Shown here: in pieces, positions 46,801 to 58,496 of the stretch
Numbering within the stretch: position 1 is the stretch's first letter
Layout: each line of letters starts with the position of its first letter
Source of the DNA: Aselliscus stoliczkanus
Lineage: Eukaryota > Chordata > Mammalia > Chiroptera > Hipposideridae
Direction of reading: 5' to 3'
DNA: 64,000 nucleotides
Assembly (NCBI GenBank): GCA_033961575.1
Contig: CM066732.1
Span: 55,932,001-55,996,000 of the forward strand
Made by a program: the position numbers and the translations under genes
The notes under the pieces: model-generated
Told to the model about the DNA's origin: nothing
The model's input: the letters and a program-made list of their open reading frames with translations, nothing else
Databases searched by the model: none

Positions 46801-47029
46801 CAGTTGCCCTTCGTTGGTGCCAACGTGATCTGCTGCCTGTGGCTACATGTTTTCAGGTATGCACGTGGACACGCTGCCCTGCGGGCTGAGTCACCAGGCC
46901 TGCGACCCCCCCACTGCTGCCCTATGACTGCAGCCGGGCCAGAGGCCAGGAAACCCACAGGTCCTGGGCCCATGCAAACGCCAGCCCCCACAGGAAGCTT
47001 TGAACTTTGTTCTCATAAAGCACTGACCT
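43829..47029. other. GC-rich unique sequence, no gene recognised
   Basis: Frames at 45001-45423 (minus), 45167-45754 (plus, 195 codons), 45511-46071 (minus, 186 codons) and 45804-46292 (plus) overlap in conflicting phases and show no domain. A YY1-like CCAAGATGG at 44498-44506 stands alone without an L1 body. 46320-46420 is a short AT-rich patch. Confidence 0.4.
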
Positions 47030-47190
47030 AATCCTTGCATTGAGCCTGCTATTTACATTAAAATTGGTCACGTAATGAAAAAAATAAAAGTAGTTCATTA
47101 ATATGCTAAGAAGTGCTAATTTGAACATTGCCCAAAAGCAATTGCAAATTCCATTTTGCAACTTGCAAATGGGATGCAGTGCAAATGAAG
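47030..47190. promoter_or_regulatory. Candidate conserved non-coding element
   Basis: Short AT-rich, repeat-free patch with GGTCACGTAATG, GTTCATTAATATGCTAAG, GTGCTAATTTGAAC and AAGCAATTGCAAATTCC. Composition-based. Confidence 0.35.
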
Positions 47191-48014
47191 GCTGATGGAC
47201 TCGTCCTCAGACAGGCAGACTCATGTGGTGTAGACGCTTCTGAGCCCCCCAGGCCGCAGGGGCTCCCGTGGCTTCAAGGCCTGAAGGCTGACTTCCCCTT
47301 CGTTTGAGAAAAAAACGTGCCTCTGCGAGTGGGAGCACCCCACCGTTAGGGGGGTGACCCAGCAAGAGCGTCACGAGGGGCATTGCTGGAAAGAACCACA
47401 CCAAAGACTCACCCGCAACCCTCAGCAGCACGTGCTCAGGACGCGGGCGCCAAGCCAGCCTCCAGCCTCACCCCCTCCCAGCAGATGGCCGGTGATGCGC
47501 CAGCCAAGCTGTGTGGACAAGTAGCCTGAGGCGCCCTCTCTCCACAGGGGACACCAGTGAGAACTGGCCAGGTCGGTGAGGGCTGGCCAACGTCCTCCCA
47601 GGAGGACAGCCCTGTGGATGGAACGTAGAGCCTGGTGCCTGCACCCTCACCAACCCTCCCACCTTCCCGCCATTGCCGTCTACACAGGCCGTGGGCACAG
47701 AGCTATGTGAAGGTAGGGTCCCAAGTCAGCACATCCAGGAAAGTCTGGGTGGGGTCGGCAACGCCCTTGGGAGTCCCCTAACACAGCGCGGCACCGGACC
47801 CCACAGGCGATGTCAGTGTTGCAGCCACCCTCACCCACGCTCCATCCGTCAGTCTTTCTTCAGCTGAACACCAGATGACGTGGCTGGCTTGACTATGTGG
47901 TATTTTTTTGCAAGTGTGTCTTCAAACACATAACGACACAGCAGGTCACATGTGCCAAGTACTTCCAAGCCCTTTCTGAAAGCAGCTCAGCGCTGCCCTC
48001 GGCGGCGCTTTCTG
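47191..48014. other. GC-rich unique sequence, no gene recognised
   Basis: Nothing identifiable beyond short frames. Confidence 0.4.
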
Positions 48015-48150
48015 TCACTGGTCCATTCGACAGATGAGGACACTGAGGCACCGGGAGGCGAAGTCTTGCCTAGGGTCACACAGCTAGTGAGAGGTCGGAC
48101 AGGAGGCCTGGCTCCAGGGTCACAGTCCCTGACCCCAGCGCTGACGTTCC
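48015..48150 (-). repeat. MIR SINE relic
   Basis: GACAGATGAGGACACTGAGGC, followed by CTAGGGTCACACAGCTAGTG and GGCCTGGCTCCAGGGTCACAG, is the reverse complement of the MIR core and flank. Well preserved for a MIR. Confidence 0.8.
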
Positions 48151-51049
48151 CACCCTGTGAACCGGCCCCTCTCCTCACCTGTGCGTGTCCGCGTGGCTTC
48201 TCCCTGCCCTCGCCTCTGCTTCTCCAGAGCCACTCCTTCCTCCTGCCGTCCCCCGCCCTGACCGCCCATTCTGTCCCCTCGTGGCTTCTTTGCTGCTTTC
48301 AGTTTGAAATGTGGCTCCCCATCTGAGGAAGGACATCTGCGTCGACCAAGGAGCAACCCCTCTCCCCGGCCTATGTCACATGTACAAAGATGAGGCAGCA
48401 CGTGGCTGGCATCCAGGGACGCCCCGGAAACCAGCACAGCCCATCTCCCTGAGGAGAGCTCAGTTCGTCGGGCTGGGAAGTCGCCGCCACGCTCAGGCTG
48501 CGCTGCAGACGCCCCGCCTGCGGGAACGTGTCATTTCAGAAGAATGGGCTGGGGCCGCACATGTTCATTCCAGAAGCCCGGGGCTTTGTCGCTCTCAGGT
48601 CCCACGTGGGCTTCTGGGTTTAGACATCGGTCTCAGGACCTCAACTAAAGTCAGTTGATAACTAAGAGACAGACCCATGCTCAGAATCTGAATCAAACCC
48701 AGTTTCTGCATTTGTGAGGCTGAGAATCAAGACCGAGGCTGTGATCACCCTGCAGGGGCTCCGCCCGCACCACCCGTCCTTGGGGGCAGAAAGCGGGCAC
48801 GGTCACACCTGCCAAGCCGGGCGCCGTGGCTGGGCCCTGGCCGCTCTGTGCGCCTGCACATCTGACCATGGAGAGACTAATTGGTCTGGGGCGTGCGGGC
48901 AGAGCTCTGGGGGCACACGTATCTGCACAGATGCTCCGTCTGACAAGGACCAGGGGTACAGGGGCCTGAGCGGAAGCCTCTGGAAAGAGGGTACCGGCCT
49001 CGTCCTCTCCCCGACTTCCCCCTGAGCTCTGCCAGGACCACACCTCCTCCAGCCAGGCCTTGTGTCAGCACCAGGAGCGGCTGCTGGCCCGGCTGCACTC
49101 TGGGACCCGGCTGCCTTCCGATGCCAGTTTGAGCGCTCGTAGAGCTCACCGTGACTCAGTAACAGGGCTACCCACAGCCGGGACACTGGCGGCCCAGCGT
49201 TTGCCCGGTGATTTAAAGGCTTGGTGGACGGATTTGCCCCACTTAACAGGCACCTCTGGGGCTGCCCCCCTGATGTCCACTTGAATTATGGCCTCAATGC
49301 AAAACTGAGAAGCTGTGGGAGGCAGTCGCGATTATGCAGAGACCTGGGTGGGCAATTCGAGGAGAAGGTGGCAAGGGGACAGCTAAACTGTCCCCCTTCA
49401 TTCTGCACGTCCTCCGGGGGCCTCCCTGCAGCCACGGGCAGCCACCAGCACCGCCCGGCGCCTTCCCAGCAGAGAACAGCCTGCAGTGCGCGAAGCAAGC
49501 TCTCCTAGCACCAGAATGAGACGGCATAATTAGTCTTCACTTTCACAAGTAAAAAATATACTCAAATTAAAAATACATCTGCACCGCTCACATTACCCCT
49601 GCACGCATCATGACATGTAAATACACTTTCCTCTTGTCGTCCGCTCGTCTTTCCAGTCTCATGTCGGCCAGTAGGGCAAGCAGCCCTCTCCTCGTGGGCC
49701 TCAGCACATTAATACCCTTTCAAACGTACAGATCCTCAGGTAAGATCGCACCACGGCTCTTGCCTGTGGAGGCCACGTGCAGTCCTGGAGGCTCATGCCT
49801 GCTTTGCTCCCACCTGCGAGCTCCACACTCACAAAGCACCCCCGTCAGGGCGCTCAGGGTTCCAGTCAGCCTGGCACCAGTGAGAAGGCCTGTGAAAATC
49901 GCACCAAAGCTCGGCCGCAGGTTCCGCTGAGCACCAGCTCGTGCACACAGCGCTCTGTGACGCCGCCAGCTTCTCCCTGGGTTTCCGCCCCTCAGTGAGC
50001 TGGGGATGCCGCTGCCTGCCTGTCTCCTGGGGTCTTGGGGTGTCAGCAGGTGTCCACCCAGCGACAGACACTGCCCGAGGCAGGAAGCAGTGGGAACCCA
50101 CAACACCCAGAGGGGCCATGGGGAAGCGCGTGGGCTCAGACAGGGGACAAAACAAAGGGCAGTTGGGCGCCCAGAGGGACCGGTGCGCACACAACCCTCG
50201 GTGGAAGGACCCCTGATCGCGGACAGAGAGGCCAAGGCAGCACGGCCCTCTCCTCCGGCCTCTGGTTCCTTTGGGGGCTCCCAGTGGCCAAGTCCAGTGG
50301 GAACGCTCCAGACGGGCAGCCCACACAGCCAGTGTCCTGGCACACGGGGCGGCAGGGGCGAGGCCAGGGCCTATGCAGGATCAACACCCCCATCCTGTGC
50401 GGGTGTGACAGACGAGCTGCCCCACGGCCAGCTTTCAGAATGCCCCAGAATTCCGCTCCACCAGCTAAGGGAGCAGGTGCAGGTCAGCAAACCCCAGCCT
50501 AGAAAGCTCAGCCACAGGACAGCGAAGCTTCCCAGACTAAAGGATGTGCTTGCCTTTGCACAGGGGACCCCCAGGCCCCGGGTCCCTTTGTCCTGAGGCC
50601 AGACGCCCGTGTGGGCTGGAGGAGGGGCGGTGCTTGCCCACAGGCCCGTCACTGGCCACAGCCAGCACCTTGACCTCAGTGCGTACCTGTGCATCTGTGA
50701 CATCGCAATGGTGATGGAGAGACGTGACACTGGGCACGGTTTCTGCAGCACCAGTGACCAGGGTGCGCCCGAGCCCTTGCTCAGCCCTGGAAGTCCTCAG
50801 AATGCCCATCCTGCCAGGACTTTCACCTCAGGACACGCTGTTCTGCTAAGGGGGTGGCTCTCCAGGGTGAACCCAGGCCAAGCCCGTGAGAGACAAGGGA
50901 ACTGGGGGCTAAAGAGCGGATGTGACTGGCTCCCGACCACAGAGCAAGTGGGGGCTGGAAGGGCTCAGGCTTCCCGCCTCCCAGACCCCAGCAGAGCGAG
51001 GTCCCCGCCAACACACAGGAGGGTGACGCTGTGCTGTGACGGGAACAGG
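48151..51049. other. GC-rich unique sequence, no gene recognised
   Basis: Many overlapping frames (for example 49720-50343 minus, 207 codons; 50006-50596 plus, 196 codons) with no domain or splice context. A short AT-rich patch at 49520-49620. Confidence 0.4.
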
Positions 51050-51250
51050 CTAAGAGCACGAGCGCTACAATTACACAGCCTGAGCGCTAACACTGCTCTG
51101 CTGAGCTGGTGAGGTCAAGAAAGAACTTCATCTCTTTGAGCCTCAGTCATCTCACCTGTGAAACGGGTTCAAAACACCCTCCTTCACAGAGCCATCAAAA
51201 GGAAGACATGGAGCCTGGAACACGCTCAATGCATAGTAAACAGCAAAGCA
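51050..51250 (+). repeat. MIR SINE relic
   Basis: AAGAGCACGAGCGCTAC, TTTGAGCCTCAGTCATCTCA and CCTGTGAAACGGG, then CCTGGAACACGCTCAATGC / ATAGTAAACAG follow the MIR consensus order from head to tail. Confidence 0.75.
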
Positions 51251-51424
51251 AGTTTCCATTTTTGCCAGTTCATCTGAATATCTAATCATACCAGTGTTTT
51301 CTCAGCCAGACCCAATATTCATCCCTGTTGGAAGTTGGGTTCCAACTTGATTAGAGAATGCAGTGACCCTCCTGAGAGCAAGGCCCTCCCATCATTTCAC
51401 AACGCTGAGGGCATTTTGGGACCG

Positions 51425-52271
51425 CCCTGGGGACATGGGGACCCTGCCTCTGACACCGCCCTGGGGACGTGGGGACCCTGCCTCTGACACCGCCCTGGGG
51501 ACATGGGGACTGTTGCCTTTGGCACCGCCCTGGGGACATGGGGACCCTGCCTCTGACACCGCCCTGGGGACGTGGGGACCCTGCCTCCGACACCGCCCTG
51601 GGGACGTGGGGACGCTGCTTCCGGCACCGCCCTGGGGACGTGGGGACCCTGCCTCCGACACCGCCCTGGGGACGTGGGGACCCTGCCTCCGGCACCGCCC
51701 TGGGGACGTGGGGACCCTGCCTCCGACACCGCCCTGGGGACGTGGGGACCCTGCCTCCGGCACCGCCCTGGGGACGTGGGGACCCTGCCTCCGGCACCGC
51801 CCTGGGGACGTGGGGACCCTGCCTCCGACACTGCCCTGGGGACGTGGGGACCCTGCCTCCGGCACCGCCCTGGGGACGTGGGGACCCTGCCTCCGACACC
51901 GCCCTGGGGACGTGGGGACCCTGCCTCCGGCACCGCCCTGGGGACGTGGGGACCCTGCCTCCGACACCGCCCTGGGGACATGGGGACTGTTGCCTTTGGC
52001 ACCGCCCTGGGGACATGGGGACCCTGCCTCCGGGACCGCCCTGGGGACGTGGGGACCCTGCCTCTGACACCGCCCTGGGAATGTGGGGACCCTGCCTCCG
52101 GGACCGCCCTGGGGACATGGGGACCCTGCCTCTGACACCGCCCTGGGAATGTGGGGACCCTGCCTCTGACACCGCCCTGGGAATGTGGGGACCCTGCCTC
52201 TGACACCGCCCTGGGGACGTGGGGACCCTGCCTCCGGCACCGCCCTGGGGACGTGGGGACACGGGGACCCT
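51425..52271. repeat. 34-bp minisatellite, 24 full units plus a partial
   Basis: The unit begins CCCTGGGGACGTGGGGACC and closes CTGCCTCCGACACCG (34 bp). From 51425 to 52242 there are 24 units, all 34 bp except two of 35 bp (51493-51527 and 51970-52004) that share the variant ACTGTTGCCTTTGGCACCG. A partial unit ends near 52271. Interior units carry GACGTGG; edge units carry GACATGG or GAATGTGG. Because 34 is not divisible by 3, each frame cycles through three phases every 102 bp. Long frames stay open on both strands (up to 373 codons minus) without coding meaning. Confidence 0.97.
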
Positions 52272-52830
52272 TGCTGGCAGGGGAAGAATGCGCAGAGGAG
52301 CACGGCCCTGGCTACAGGCCTGGACTGGGGCGAGGCTGTGGAAGCCCTGTGCGCGGGCATCGCCAGCATCCGGGAGGCCGCGCTGGGCCAGATGCACTCA
52401 CCGCCCAGCCGCAGGACGTGCAGCCACAGCGCCCTGATTCTGGGCCCCGGGGAAGCCCTGGCCCCGCCACGCAGCCCCCGTTTCCACTGGGAGCCTTGAT
52501 GGGCGCTTTTCACGAGCTCGCAGGTGGCTCCGTCTATCCGCTGGGGCCGCCAGTCCCCTTCGCACGCCCAGCCCCAGGCTCCACGGCCGCTGCCCCGCTG
52601 CCTCCCCGGACCTCCAGGGGGTGCCAGCGCCCACGGTGCGCTGCGGGCGGGCGGCGGGCTCTCAGGCCCCGCATCTCCTGCCCCGCAGCGCCCGCCCGCC
52701 CGCCCCGCCTGGCTCCTTCCCGACCCCTCCCAGCTGCCCGCCCCGATGAGTCAGGTAGCGGGAGGCACCCCAACAGCCACGAGGCCATGGCCGGGGAGCC
52801 CCACTGCCAGAGGCCATGGAGTTAGAAATG
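52272..52830. other. CpG-rich segment
   Basis: Dense in CpG and GC (GGGCGGGCGGCGGGCTCTC, GCGCCCGCCCGCCCGCCCC), ending abruptly at about 52820 where AT-rich DNA begins. It could be a small CpG island, hence a promoter, or GC-biased flank of the minisatellite. On the minus strand GGCTGGGCGGTGAGTGC at 52397-52413 resembles a splice donor, but no exon can be supported. Confidence 0.35.
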
Positions 52831-54915
52831 TTTTAAAAATAAAATAAAATGGCTGTGGCTTCTGAATGAAATATCCTGATAATCACAGGAAAGGCGTGCG
52901 GAAGCCATAATCATAATCATCTGTGGTCTTTGCCTGTGTAGACCTGGCCTAAGGCTTAAATTTAAACCCATGGTGACTCTAAAAGCTACATGAATCGTTC
53001 ATTTTCCAGCAAAACTGCCATACAGGGAGACAAATAATTTAAGTAGGGACGATGCTTCACCAGTATGCACATATTAAAAGTTAAAATCACAACCCAGGGA
53101 AAGCCAGAGAGAGGAACATGGAAAAACACACTTCTGTTCATTTCTTTCAGCTGCAGCGATCGCCTGGCCCTGAGGCTGCCCTGGGTCTGAGCGAGGGAGT
53201 CAGGCGGGGGGACAGGCACAGCTGACCTGTAGAGTGGAAGCCCCTGCTCCGAGGGGCACACGGGAAATTTAGAGAAAGACCCAGCAGTAAATTCCCAGCT
53301 GGAGGTTTACTCTGCATTTCTCGCCCAGAAAGGCCATCAGACGCCAACTGACGTCAGGTTGATGGGCACGCAGTCCAGCGTCTGACCCTGGCACCGGCAC
53401 CGCTTTCACATGACATCGTGTTTTCCGAGCGTCCCACCAGGGGCGCCCCAGAATCAGTGTGTGGGTCATAGGTAAGTGACCTCTAAGGATCGGACCACAG
53501 CCTCTCTTTCAGTGTTGGAGGCAGAGCTGGGCACCTCCTTCCAGGCTCTTCACCGTGGACTTTCCCAGACGTTACCCTGCCTGCGCTGACCAGGAACTGA
53601 AGCTGAAAGCTGCCTCTCTGTGCCTGCCCAGGCAACAGCCTCGGTGTGCGAGCAAAGTAGGAAAACGTCCCTGGCCCAAGAGCACGCTCAGCAGCAGGGG
53701 TTTTGCTTCTCTCTCTGTTGCGCAGCGGCTTTGCCGGCACTCACGTGGCCCCTCTGAGAGCCGCCTGCAGGTGGGAGTCCCCACGTTGCTGAGGCCAGTG
53801 TCTGAGGACAGAAAGCCTGCGGCTCTCCTGTGCTCTGCAGAGCGCGCCACGCTACAGGCAGAAGGGTTTCGAGTCAACACAATATGAAAAAATTCAAAAT
53901 AAAATGAAAAGTGTCTGAAAACAAACCAACGTAAATATACAGCAGTCCTGTTAATTATGATTATTTATGATCATAAGAACTGGCACCATCACTGTGGCTT
54001 CCTTTCCAAAACCTCACCAACATGTTTCTATACCGCAGTTTCCGAGTCCTATAGGCCAACAAGGTGGTGCTGGGCGCTGGAGGCGGAAGTCATTTGGGCA
54101 GGACCACACCTGTCCCGGGCAGGGCTACTGGCACACGTGCACACACGCGGGTGACACTGACCGTCAAACCCGTTGGACGGTCCCCTCCCCCCAGTGCAGG
54201 CGTCTGATAGCATCGCCGACGTATTAAACAAACTGCTCCTGCGCCTGCGAGAGACCCTAAGAATGATCTAGAAACCCACCCCCGTGGGGACCAGCCTGTG
54301 GAACCTCGCTGACAACACTGAATATTTCATCGGGATGACAGGACTTTCTCTTCCCAGCGCCCCCGCCCCCCTGCCATCCCCCCTTTCCCGATTTCTTCTC
54401 CACTCACTTGACAAGTCATCACGGCCGCATCGCTACGGCCTGCTGTCCTTGCAAGCTGACCTCTGCAGTGTGGGCTGCCCAGTGGTCACGCTGGCCTCGT
54501 CTCGCCAACCACATCTGACAGGAGACGAGGCGATCACGCAGCAGCTCTTGGCACCTGAGCCGCCCTGGGACCACACAGGTAAACCAGGGGAGGCCGTGTT
54601 GTCTCCAGACTAACAACAGAGGGAAGACATGACATCTCCAGCCAGGAGCCCGCGTCCTAACACTCAAGGTCCATCGCGCAGGTGATGAGGGCAGCCCTCC
54701 CACCCTCCAGGCCGAGGCCTGAGGGAGGGAGGAGGGGCCTCGGGAAGCAGCACCTGCCCCGTCCTCAATCGGGGAGCAAGACCGGGACAAACGGCAGTGG
54801 GGTGGGGGTCCAGCCCCGCGCCCCTAGCGCCCCTCTCCCCAGGGGGCTGTAGAGCTCATGGGCAGCCGCAGGCCAGCTCCTCCTCGGGCCACACCTGACC
54901 ACTGGCTGGACCCAC
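52831..54915. other. Unique sequence, no gene recognised
   Basis: 52840-53130 is AT-rich and repeat-free (GAAGCCATAATCATAATC) and may be conserved non-coding DNA. The rest is mixed. Frames at 53555-53887 and 53572-53880 are mutual shadows. Confidence 0.35.
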
Positions 54916-54923
54916 ACAGTCTT
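54916..54923. repeat. Left target-site duplication of L1 tail
   Basis: ACAGTCTT, repeated at 55201-55208. Short, so it may be coincidental. Confidence 0.45.
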
Positions 54924-55200
54924 TTTTTTTTTTTAATTAGCTTCAGTTGTACAACACAGTGCAATAGTTATACTTTTTACCCCTCAAAGTGACGCCCCTC
55001 CCCCAATTCGCCACCCCACTCCTCCCCCCCATATCATACATATCTATTACAATTCCTTTGACTCCCTTCCACCGTGTAATCCACATCCCGTGACTATCTA
55101 TATATTCAGTTACAGTTGGCGTACAATACTATACAACATCAGCTTCAGGTGTACAGTACACTGATCAAGCCTCTACTCCATCCATGAAATGGTCTCCCTA
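54924..55200 (-). mobile_element. 5'-truncated L1, 3' UTR only
   Basis: On the minus strand it ends in a poly-A tail (T-run at 54924-54934 on plus). It matches the 3' UTR of the L1 at 56723-64000 over about 270 bp, including GTACAACACAGTGCAATAG, GTAAAAAGTATAAC-type text and the block around GATCAAGCCTCTACTCC. Similarity stops at CTCCCTAACA, where the full element continues AGACATGTGACC. This is a typical strongly truncated insertion. Confidence 0.85.
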
Positions 55201-55208
55201 ACAGTCTT
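55201..55208. repeat. Right target-site duplication of L1 tail
   Basis: ACAGTCTT, copy of 54916-54923. Confidence 0.45.
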
Positions 55209-56722
55209 CCTGGTCCTTTGAAAGTGGCCCGGGGGCTTTCAGCTGCTATGTTCCCTTGCGCCTCCTTCTTGGTGATGTGTCGGAGTGGAGGAAAACATGA
55301 AGCCTTTTGACTGAAATAAACGCTTTCATGGAAAACAGCCCTGCAGAGAATTCTAAGACTGGCAGGAAGTCACACTGTTTTAAGCAGGTGACAGTAATGT
55401 CACCGTCTGCCGGTCAGGGCATTCTCCCCAGACTTACAAGAAGAAAGAGGAAGTTTGCTTCCAACAGAAAGTGGAGGAGTGCCGGGCAGGGACGGCCCCC
55501 AGGCCACAGCCATGTGCTGTCCACTCTCGCCTTCACGAAAGGAGCCCGAGCCGTAAGGAGAGTTTCTAAGCTCCCATAAGAAAACCAGGTACAAACACAC
55601 TCTCCAAACCACTGATTTTTCCAGCTTTCCTTACACCACTTGGTCAAATGCGCATCCCAGCGTGTGGTGGATGGCAGCCTGGGAGCCGAACGCACATGTT
55701 CCCCACCTCAGCTTGCAGCCACCCCAGGCCACCCCGCCTTCTGCCCCTTTCCTGCCTCGCTCGCACTGAACAGTCTAGGAGGGGAGACAACTTCCAGACG
55801 CCACCCCTGGAGCCATGGGCACTGATGGAAAGCTCCCCCCACCCGGCGCGAAGGTGCATGGAAAGCCTGCACAGTCCGCGTGGGGCGAACTCGCTCATCT
55901 TCCTGTGTTCCCCCAGTCGCCCTGCGTCTTCGCATCCATCCGTAGCTGCTTTGAGAGTGGCTCCTGGGAGCCAGGGACCAGCCCCGGTCCTCTGAGGCTC
56001 CGTGATGGGTCAGACACCGTCCTGCTCCACGAGCAGGAGACAGGTGTCAGCTCCACAGGCCGCAGGGGGCGGCCCCATTCACCTGCCCCCTTCCATGTGG
56101 CACCGGTCCCTCCCAGCGCCTGGCGGCAGTGCTCAGAGGCTCCAGGAGTGGAAGGGGAAGGAAAGGGAGGTGGCTCAGCTGCCCCCTCATGCCTCTGAGT
56201 GCAGGTCACACAGAGGGTGACAGGGGTGAGTCAGGGACCAGGTCCGGGAGCACCCGCCTCTGCCAGCCAGCTGCCGCTGCTGTGTGGGAACCTGGAACTC
56301 CTGGGGCGGAACCGAGTTCGCACACATGCCTGGCCCACGGGGACAGAACCGTGCCCTGCTGAGCTACGCAGTGACCCTCCTGCGTCTCGCCCAGCTCCCG
56401 GAGCCTGTTCCCACCTAAGACATCCAACCCCCTCGGGCTGATGTGTCCGTCCTTTAGACGGGCTTAGGTGGTCAGCCTCAACTCTGCCGTCCCTCAAGGG
56501 TCACCCTGGGGCCCCCAGGTGCAGAGCGGCACCCAGCAGGCTCCGGCCCTCCGCAGGACACCTAGCCTGCTGAGCGCCAGGTCTGTGGTTGGCCTGTTCT
56601 GTAAACTGTGGGTCTCAGCCCTGTGCCAAGGGGCTGGCTGGGCAGATGGCCCGGGCTCTGGGGATATGGCCTGTGCTTCCTCCTTCCAGAAGGCTTATTC
56701 ACCCCAGAACCACCCCTTATGT
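55209..56722. other. GC-rich unique sequence, no gene recognised
   Basis: Overlapping frames on both strands without domains. Nothing else identified. Confidence 0.4.
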
Positions 56723-58344
56723 GTTTTTTTAATTTTTCTTTCTTTCCTTTTCTTTTTTTCAATTCTTTTTTTGTGAAATACACATTTTTTAAAATTAGTT
56801 TCAGGTGTACAACACAGTGCAATAGTTATACTTTTTACCCCTCAAAGTGACAACCCCCTCCCCAAATCCACCGCCCTACCCCCCCATATTATACATATCT
56901 ATTACAATTCCCTTGACTCCATCCCCGCACTCTACTCCACATCCCCTAACTATATATACATATATTCAACCACAGTTGGCATACAATATTATACAACCTC
57001 AGTTTCAGGTAAAAAGTGCAGTGATCAAGCCTCTACTCCATCCATGAAGTGGTCTCCCTAACAAGACATGTGACCATCTGACACCCCACAAAATTTTAAC
57101 AACATTATATTCCCCAAACTGTCTTTCATATCCCTGTGGCAATATTGTAGTTACCTATTTATGCTGTCTAATCCCTTCCCCTTCTCCCTCATCCCCACCC
57201 CCCTCCCAACTAGCAACCCTCAGTTTTTCTTCTATGTCTAGGAGACTGTTTCTGTTTACTTTGCTCATTCATTCAGTTTTTCAGATTCCACATATAAGTG
57301 AGATTGTATTTGTCTTTCTCTGACTGACTTATTTCACTTAACATAATAGTCTCTAGGTCCATCCATATTGTTGCAAATGGTACGATTTCATTCTTCCTTA
57401 TAGAGGAGTAATACTCCATTGTGTAAATGTACCACAGTTTCTTAATCCAGTCATCTACTGATTGGTATTTTGGTTGTTTCCAAGTCTTGGCTATTGTCAA
57501 TAGCGCTGCAATAAACATAGGGGTGCATATATTTTTTTCGAATTAGCATCTTGGATTCCTCTGGGTAGATACCCAAGAGTGGAAATGCTGGGTCATACTG
57601 CATTTCCAGTTTTTTGAGGTACCTCCATACTGATTTCCATAGTGGCTGCACCAATCTGCAGTCCCACCAACAGTGCACCAGGGTTCCCTTTTCTCCACAC
57701 CCTCGCCAGCACTTGTTTGTTGATTTGTTGATGATAGCCATTCTGACTGGAGTGAGGTGGTATCTCATTGTGGTTTTATTTGCATTTCTCTGATGATTAG
57801 TGAGGTTGAACATTTTTTCCTATGCCTGTTGGCCATCTGTATGTCCTCTTTGGATAAATGTCTATTCAGGTCCTCTGCCCATTTTTTAAGTGAATTGTTT
57901 GTTTTTTTTGGTGTTGAATCGTATGTTTTTAAAATAAATTTTGGATATTAACCCCTTTCAGATGTATCATTGGCAAATATATTCTCTCATTTAGTGGAAT
58001 ACCTTTTTGTTTTGTTGATGGTTTCCTTTGCTGTGAAAAAACTTTTAAGTTGGATGTGGTCCCATTTGTTTATTTTTTCTTTTGTTTCCCTTGCCAGAGG
58101 GGATAATATATCAGTAAAAATATTACTAAGGGTAATGTCTGCAAACTTACTCCCTATGTTTTCTTCTAGGAGTTTTATGGTTTCAGGTCTTACATTTAAG
58201 TCTTTAATCCATTTTGAGTTTGTTCTCATATATGGTGTAAGTAGGTGGTCCATTTTCATTTTTTTGCACGTGTCAGTCCAATTTTCCCAGCACCATTTAT
58301 TAAATAGACTATCTTTACTCCAATGTAAATTCTTGCTTCCATTG

Positions 58345-58496
58345 TTATAAAATGACCGTATATGGATAGGTTTATTCCTGGGCTCTCTCTTCTGTTCCAT
58401 GGGTCTGTGTGTCTGTTTTTTTATAAAATGACCGTATATGGATAGGTTTATTCCTGGGCTCTCTCTTCTGTTCCATGGGTCTGTGTGTCTGTTTTT
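58345..58496. repeat. 76-bp direct tandem duplication inside L1 ORF2
   Basis: The block starting TTATAAAATGACCGTATATG at 58345 recurs at 58421 with a 76-bp period and is essentially identical through CTGTGTGTCTGTTTTT. Since 76 leaves a remainder of 1 on division by 3, it shifts the frame. The 356-codon frame 57987-59057 nevertheless stays open across it. The two copies are read in different phases ([14 protein letters not shown], then [14 protein letters not shown]). Confidence 0.9.

Noticed and set aside
51351..52513. Open frames up to 373 codons over the 34-bp array
   Set aside because: Repeat artefact: the same low-complexity 34-residue period appears in several frames on both strands.
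52397..52513. Possible minus-strand exon ending at a GGCGGTGAGT donor
   Set aside because: Single splice-like word in CpG-rich DNA; the upstream frame has no known protein similarity and no acceptor stands out.
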